Below, piece by piece: positions 4,734-6,288 of a DNA stretch of 6,288 bases. This stretch comes from Roseiarcus sp. (lineage in GTDB: Bacteria; Pseudomonadota; Alphaproteobacteria; Rhizobiales; Beijerinckiaceae): positions 1 through 6,288 of the forward strand of contig JASLHV010000401.1 of NCBI GenBank assembly GCA_030153205.1, read 5' to 3'. Both the position numbers and the translations under genes were made by a program. Under the pieces are notes generated by a model. The model was not told where the DNA came from. It searched no databases and was given only the letters and a program-made list of their open reading frames with translations. How positions within the stretch are numbered: the stretch's first letter is position 1; the number at the start of each line of letters is the position of its first letter.

Positions 4734-6288
4734 ATGATTGAGTTTTTCTCTCCACGTATTTTCGCGCTGCCGGCGGCGCTGTCGGCGGGCGCCTTTGTCG
4801 TGCTCGCGGTCTTCCGGTTGGGGCGAAAGGAGTTTTCACCGCGATTGTTCGGCGTTGCGATCGCGACGGGCGCGATACTCTCGTTTCTGCCCGCGGCGGT
4901 CGAACTCCTCATGCAGCGCCTTCAAATTCCGCTCAATCCCTTTACCGACGCCGCGATCAAGGCTTTTGGACTTGCCGGCCTGTGCGAAGAGGCGGCTAAA
5001 CTGGCCGCGGCTTATTTCTTTGTCCGCCCCTATTACGAGCGTCGCAGTCGGCGCGACCTCATGTTGGGCGTGGCGTCGGTCGCTCTCGGCTTCGCGCTCA
5101 TCGAGAACGTATTCTATGTTTTCTCCGCCGCGGATCGCTGGCCTGCGACGGCTCTGTCGCGGACGATAACCGCTGTACCTATTCATGCGCTGGTCGGTCT
5201 GACCCTTGGCGCGGGATTGGTCCGCGCCGAAGGCCAGGCGTCGGCCATGATGCGTGTTCTGTTGATCGGGCGCGCCTGGCTCATCGCCGCCACGCTGCAC
5301 GGCTTTTATGATTTCCCCTTGTTCCTCGGATTGCGCACGCCGCTCTATCCAGAGCCCATCAATCGTTTCGCCGAGGCGTTTTCGATGACGACGCCGACGG
5401 CGCTGTCGGCGATTTATCTCGCCGCGGTTCTTGCAATCTCGCTATCGGCGGTCGGCTCCGTTCTCGCGGTGTGGCGTTCCGGCCGCGAACCTCAGCCGGC
5501 CATGCCCCCGCGCGCCGTGTGGCCGCACTGGCTCGACGTTTTCCTATTCGCCCGATCGACTGGGTTCATCTGCGGCGGTTTGCTGCTCCTCGGCGCAACG
5601 GCATGGATCGCGCTCGCCATCAACGCCGCGATCGCTGGCGCGTTGCCCGTCTCGGTGCTGAACGCGCTCAGCGCTTGCGCCGCCTCGATAACGGTGGGCG
5701 CGTTCATCTTTCCGCCGGCGTCTCGTCGCGCCGAGAGGTCGCGCCGCGCCGTCTTGAACGGCCGTCTCGCCTGGACGGCCGTCGCGACGGCGGCCGTCGT
5801 TACGTTGGCGATATTTGCAGGCGCGATCGACCAAATGCGCCGCAACTTTATCGCCGGCGCCTTGGTCGCCAGCGGCGAGTCCTATCAAAACAGCGGTGAT
5901 CTTGCGCACGCGATTTCAAACTTCGATACCGCTCTTGCTTATAAGGCGGACTTCCTCCCCGCCCTTATCGGCCGCATGTCGGCCAACCGAATCTATCAGC
6001 GCTATGATGCGGCGCTCGCAGACGCCAACGCCGCCGCCAGTCTTGCGCCCAGCAATCCCGCCGTTCTGGTCGCGCGCTCCAAGGTTTACGAAGATCTCCA
6101 TCAAATGGATGCGGCGATCGCCGATCTTGATCAGGCGATCAAACTCAAGCCGGACGACGCCACAAGTTTCGCCTTCCGCGCGTCGCTCCTTCTCGACAAG
6201 GGCGAATTTGAGAGCGCCGACGCAGATCTCGATCGCGCCTTGTCGCTTAAGCCAGACCTGGCCATGGCGCGCGCGGCGCGCGGCTACT
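4734..6288 (+). CDS. PrsW-family intramembrane metalloprotease fused to C-terminal TPR repeats (3' end outside window)
   Basis: The reading frame is open from ATG 4734 to the window edge, 518 codons. The N-terminal domain (ca. residues 1-240) is multi-pass and carries all PrsW/CAAX-protease-superfamily motifs: CEEAAK with E85, E86 and K89; FALIENVFY with E124, N125 and Y128; HALVG with H151; and HGFYDF with H189 and D193. In Bacillus subtilis PrsW makes the site-1 cut of the anti-sigma factor RsiW. A second hydrophobic module with about three membrane segments follows (ca. 275-327 and 346-366). From about residue 377 the protein becomes soluble TPR units of about 34 residues, for example DAAIADLDQAIKLKPDD and SADADLDRALSLKPD; at least three full units are visible and a fourth is cut. 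PrsW proteins of roughly 200-350 residues lack such a tail. The Shine-Dalgarno is weak. The substrate is unknown; no sigma/anti-sigma pair is in the window. Confidence 0.88.
   Translation, partial: MIEFFSPRIFALPAALSAGAFVVLAVFRLGRKEFSPRLFGVAIATGAILSFLPAAVELLMQRLQIPLNPFTDAAIKAFGLAGLCEEAAKLAAAYFFVRPYYERRSRRDLMLGVASVALGFALIENVFYVFSAADRWPATALSRTITAVPIHALVGLTLGAGLVRAEGQASAMMRVLLIGRAWLIAATLHGFYDFPLFLGLRTPLYPEPINRFAEAFSMTTPTALSAIYLAAVLAISLSAVGSVLAVWRSGREPQPAMPPRAVWPHWLDVFLFARSTGFICGGLLLLGATAWIALAINAAIAGALPVSVLNALSACAASITVGAFIFPPASRRAERSRRAVLNGRLAWTAVATAAVVTLAIFAGAIDQMRRNFIAGALVASGESYQNSGDLAHAISNFDTALAYKADFLPALIGRMSANRIYQRYDAALADANAAASLAPSNPAVLVARSKVYEDLHQMDAAIADLDQAIKLKPDDATSFAFRASLLLDKGEFESADADLDRALSLKPDLAMARAARGY
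5871..6288 (+). other. TPR array at the C-terminus of the PrsW-like protein
   Basis: From residue 380 to the window end the translated protein follows the 34-residue TPR rhythm. The helix-A/helix-B units are GESYQNSGDLAHAISNFDTAL, then the unit around YQRYDAALADANAAASLAPSN, then YEDLHQMDAAIADLDQAIKLKPDD, then LDKGEFESADADLDRALSLKPD, with another beginning. Each unit ends with the usual proline-containing turn, except the first, which has YKADF. TPRs bind partner proteins. Because they follow the last membrane segment, this array would sit on one side of the membrane as a possible substrate- or partner-docking domain. Confidence 0.8.

Overview
The window is GC-rich bacterial DNA with strong G/C preference at third codon positions. 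The RbfA and TruB sequences look alphaproteobacterial, most likely Hyphomicrobiales (Rhizobiales), and a methylotroph- or Beijerinckiaceae-like genome would fit. That placement is an impression from the protein sequences, not a computed result.

Layout: (1) Bases 1-81 hold the last 26 codons of an unidentified + strand gene. (2) Bases 114-1473 hold rbfA and truB, an overlapping pair for ribosome assembly and tRNA modification. (3) Bases 1509-2738 hold a CamA/BphA4-type NADH:ferredoxin reductase, 35 bases after truB on the same strand and preceded by a perfect AGGAGG. (4) Bases 2789-4071 hold two minus-strand genes: a BtuF-like substrate-binding protein, then a small uncharacterised protein. 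They converge on the reductase gene across a 50-base gap. (5) A 128-base divergent spacer (4072-4199) carries an inverted repeat and a spaced direct repeat. (6) Bases 4200-6288 hold two + strand genes for membrane proteins: a DUF2628-like protein and a PrsW-family intramembrane protease with a C-terminal TPR array that runs off the window.

How the genes fit together: rbfA-truB is a remnant of the widespread nusA-infB-rbfA-truB-rpsO cluster. Here it appears cut on both sides, because the upstream tail does not look like IF-2 and a flavoprotein stands where rpsO is often found. The reductase would pass electrons from NADH to a ferredoxin, but no ferredoxin gene lies in the window. The BtuF-like protein has no transporter partners here and no clear signal peptide. 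The DUF2628-like and PrsW-TPR genes are 33 bases apart and may be one transcription unit. The PrsW-TPR fusion is the most interesting item. I see no CRISPR array, IS element, tRNA or rRNA, and no clear sign of a large new multi-gene system.
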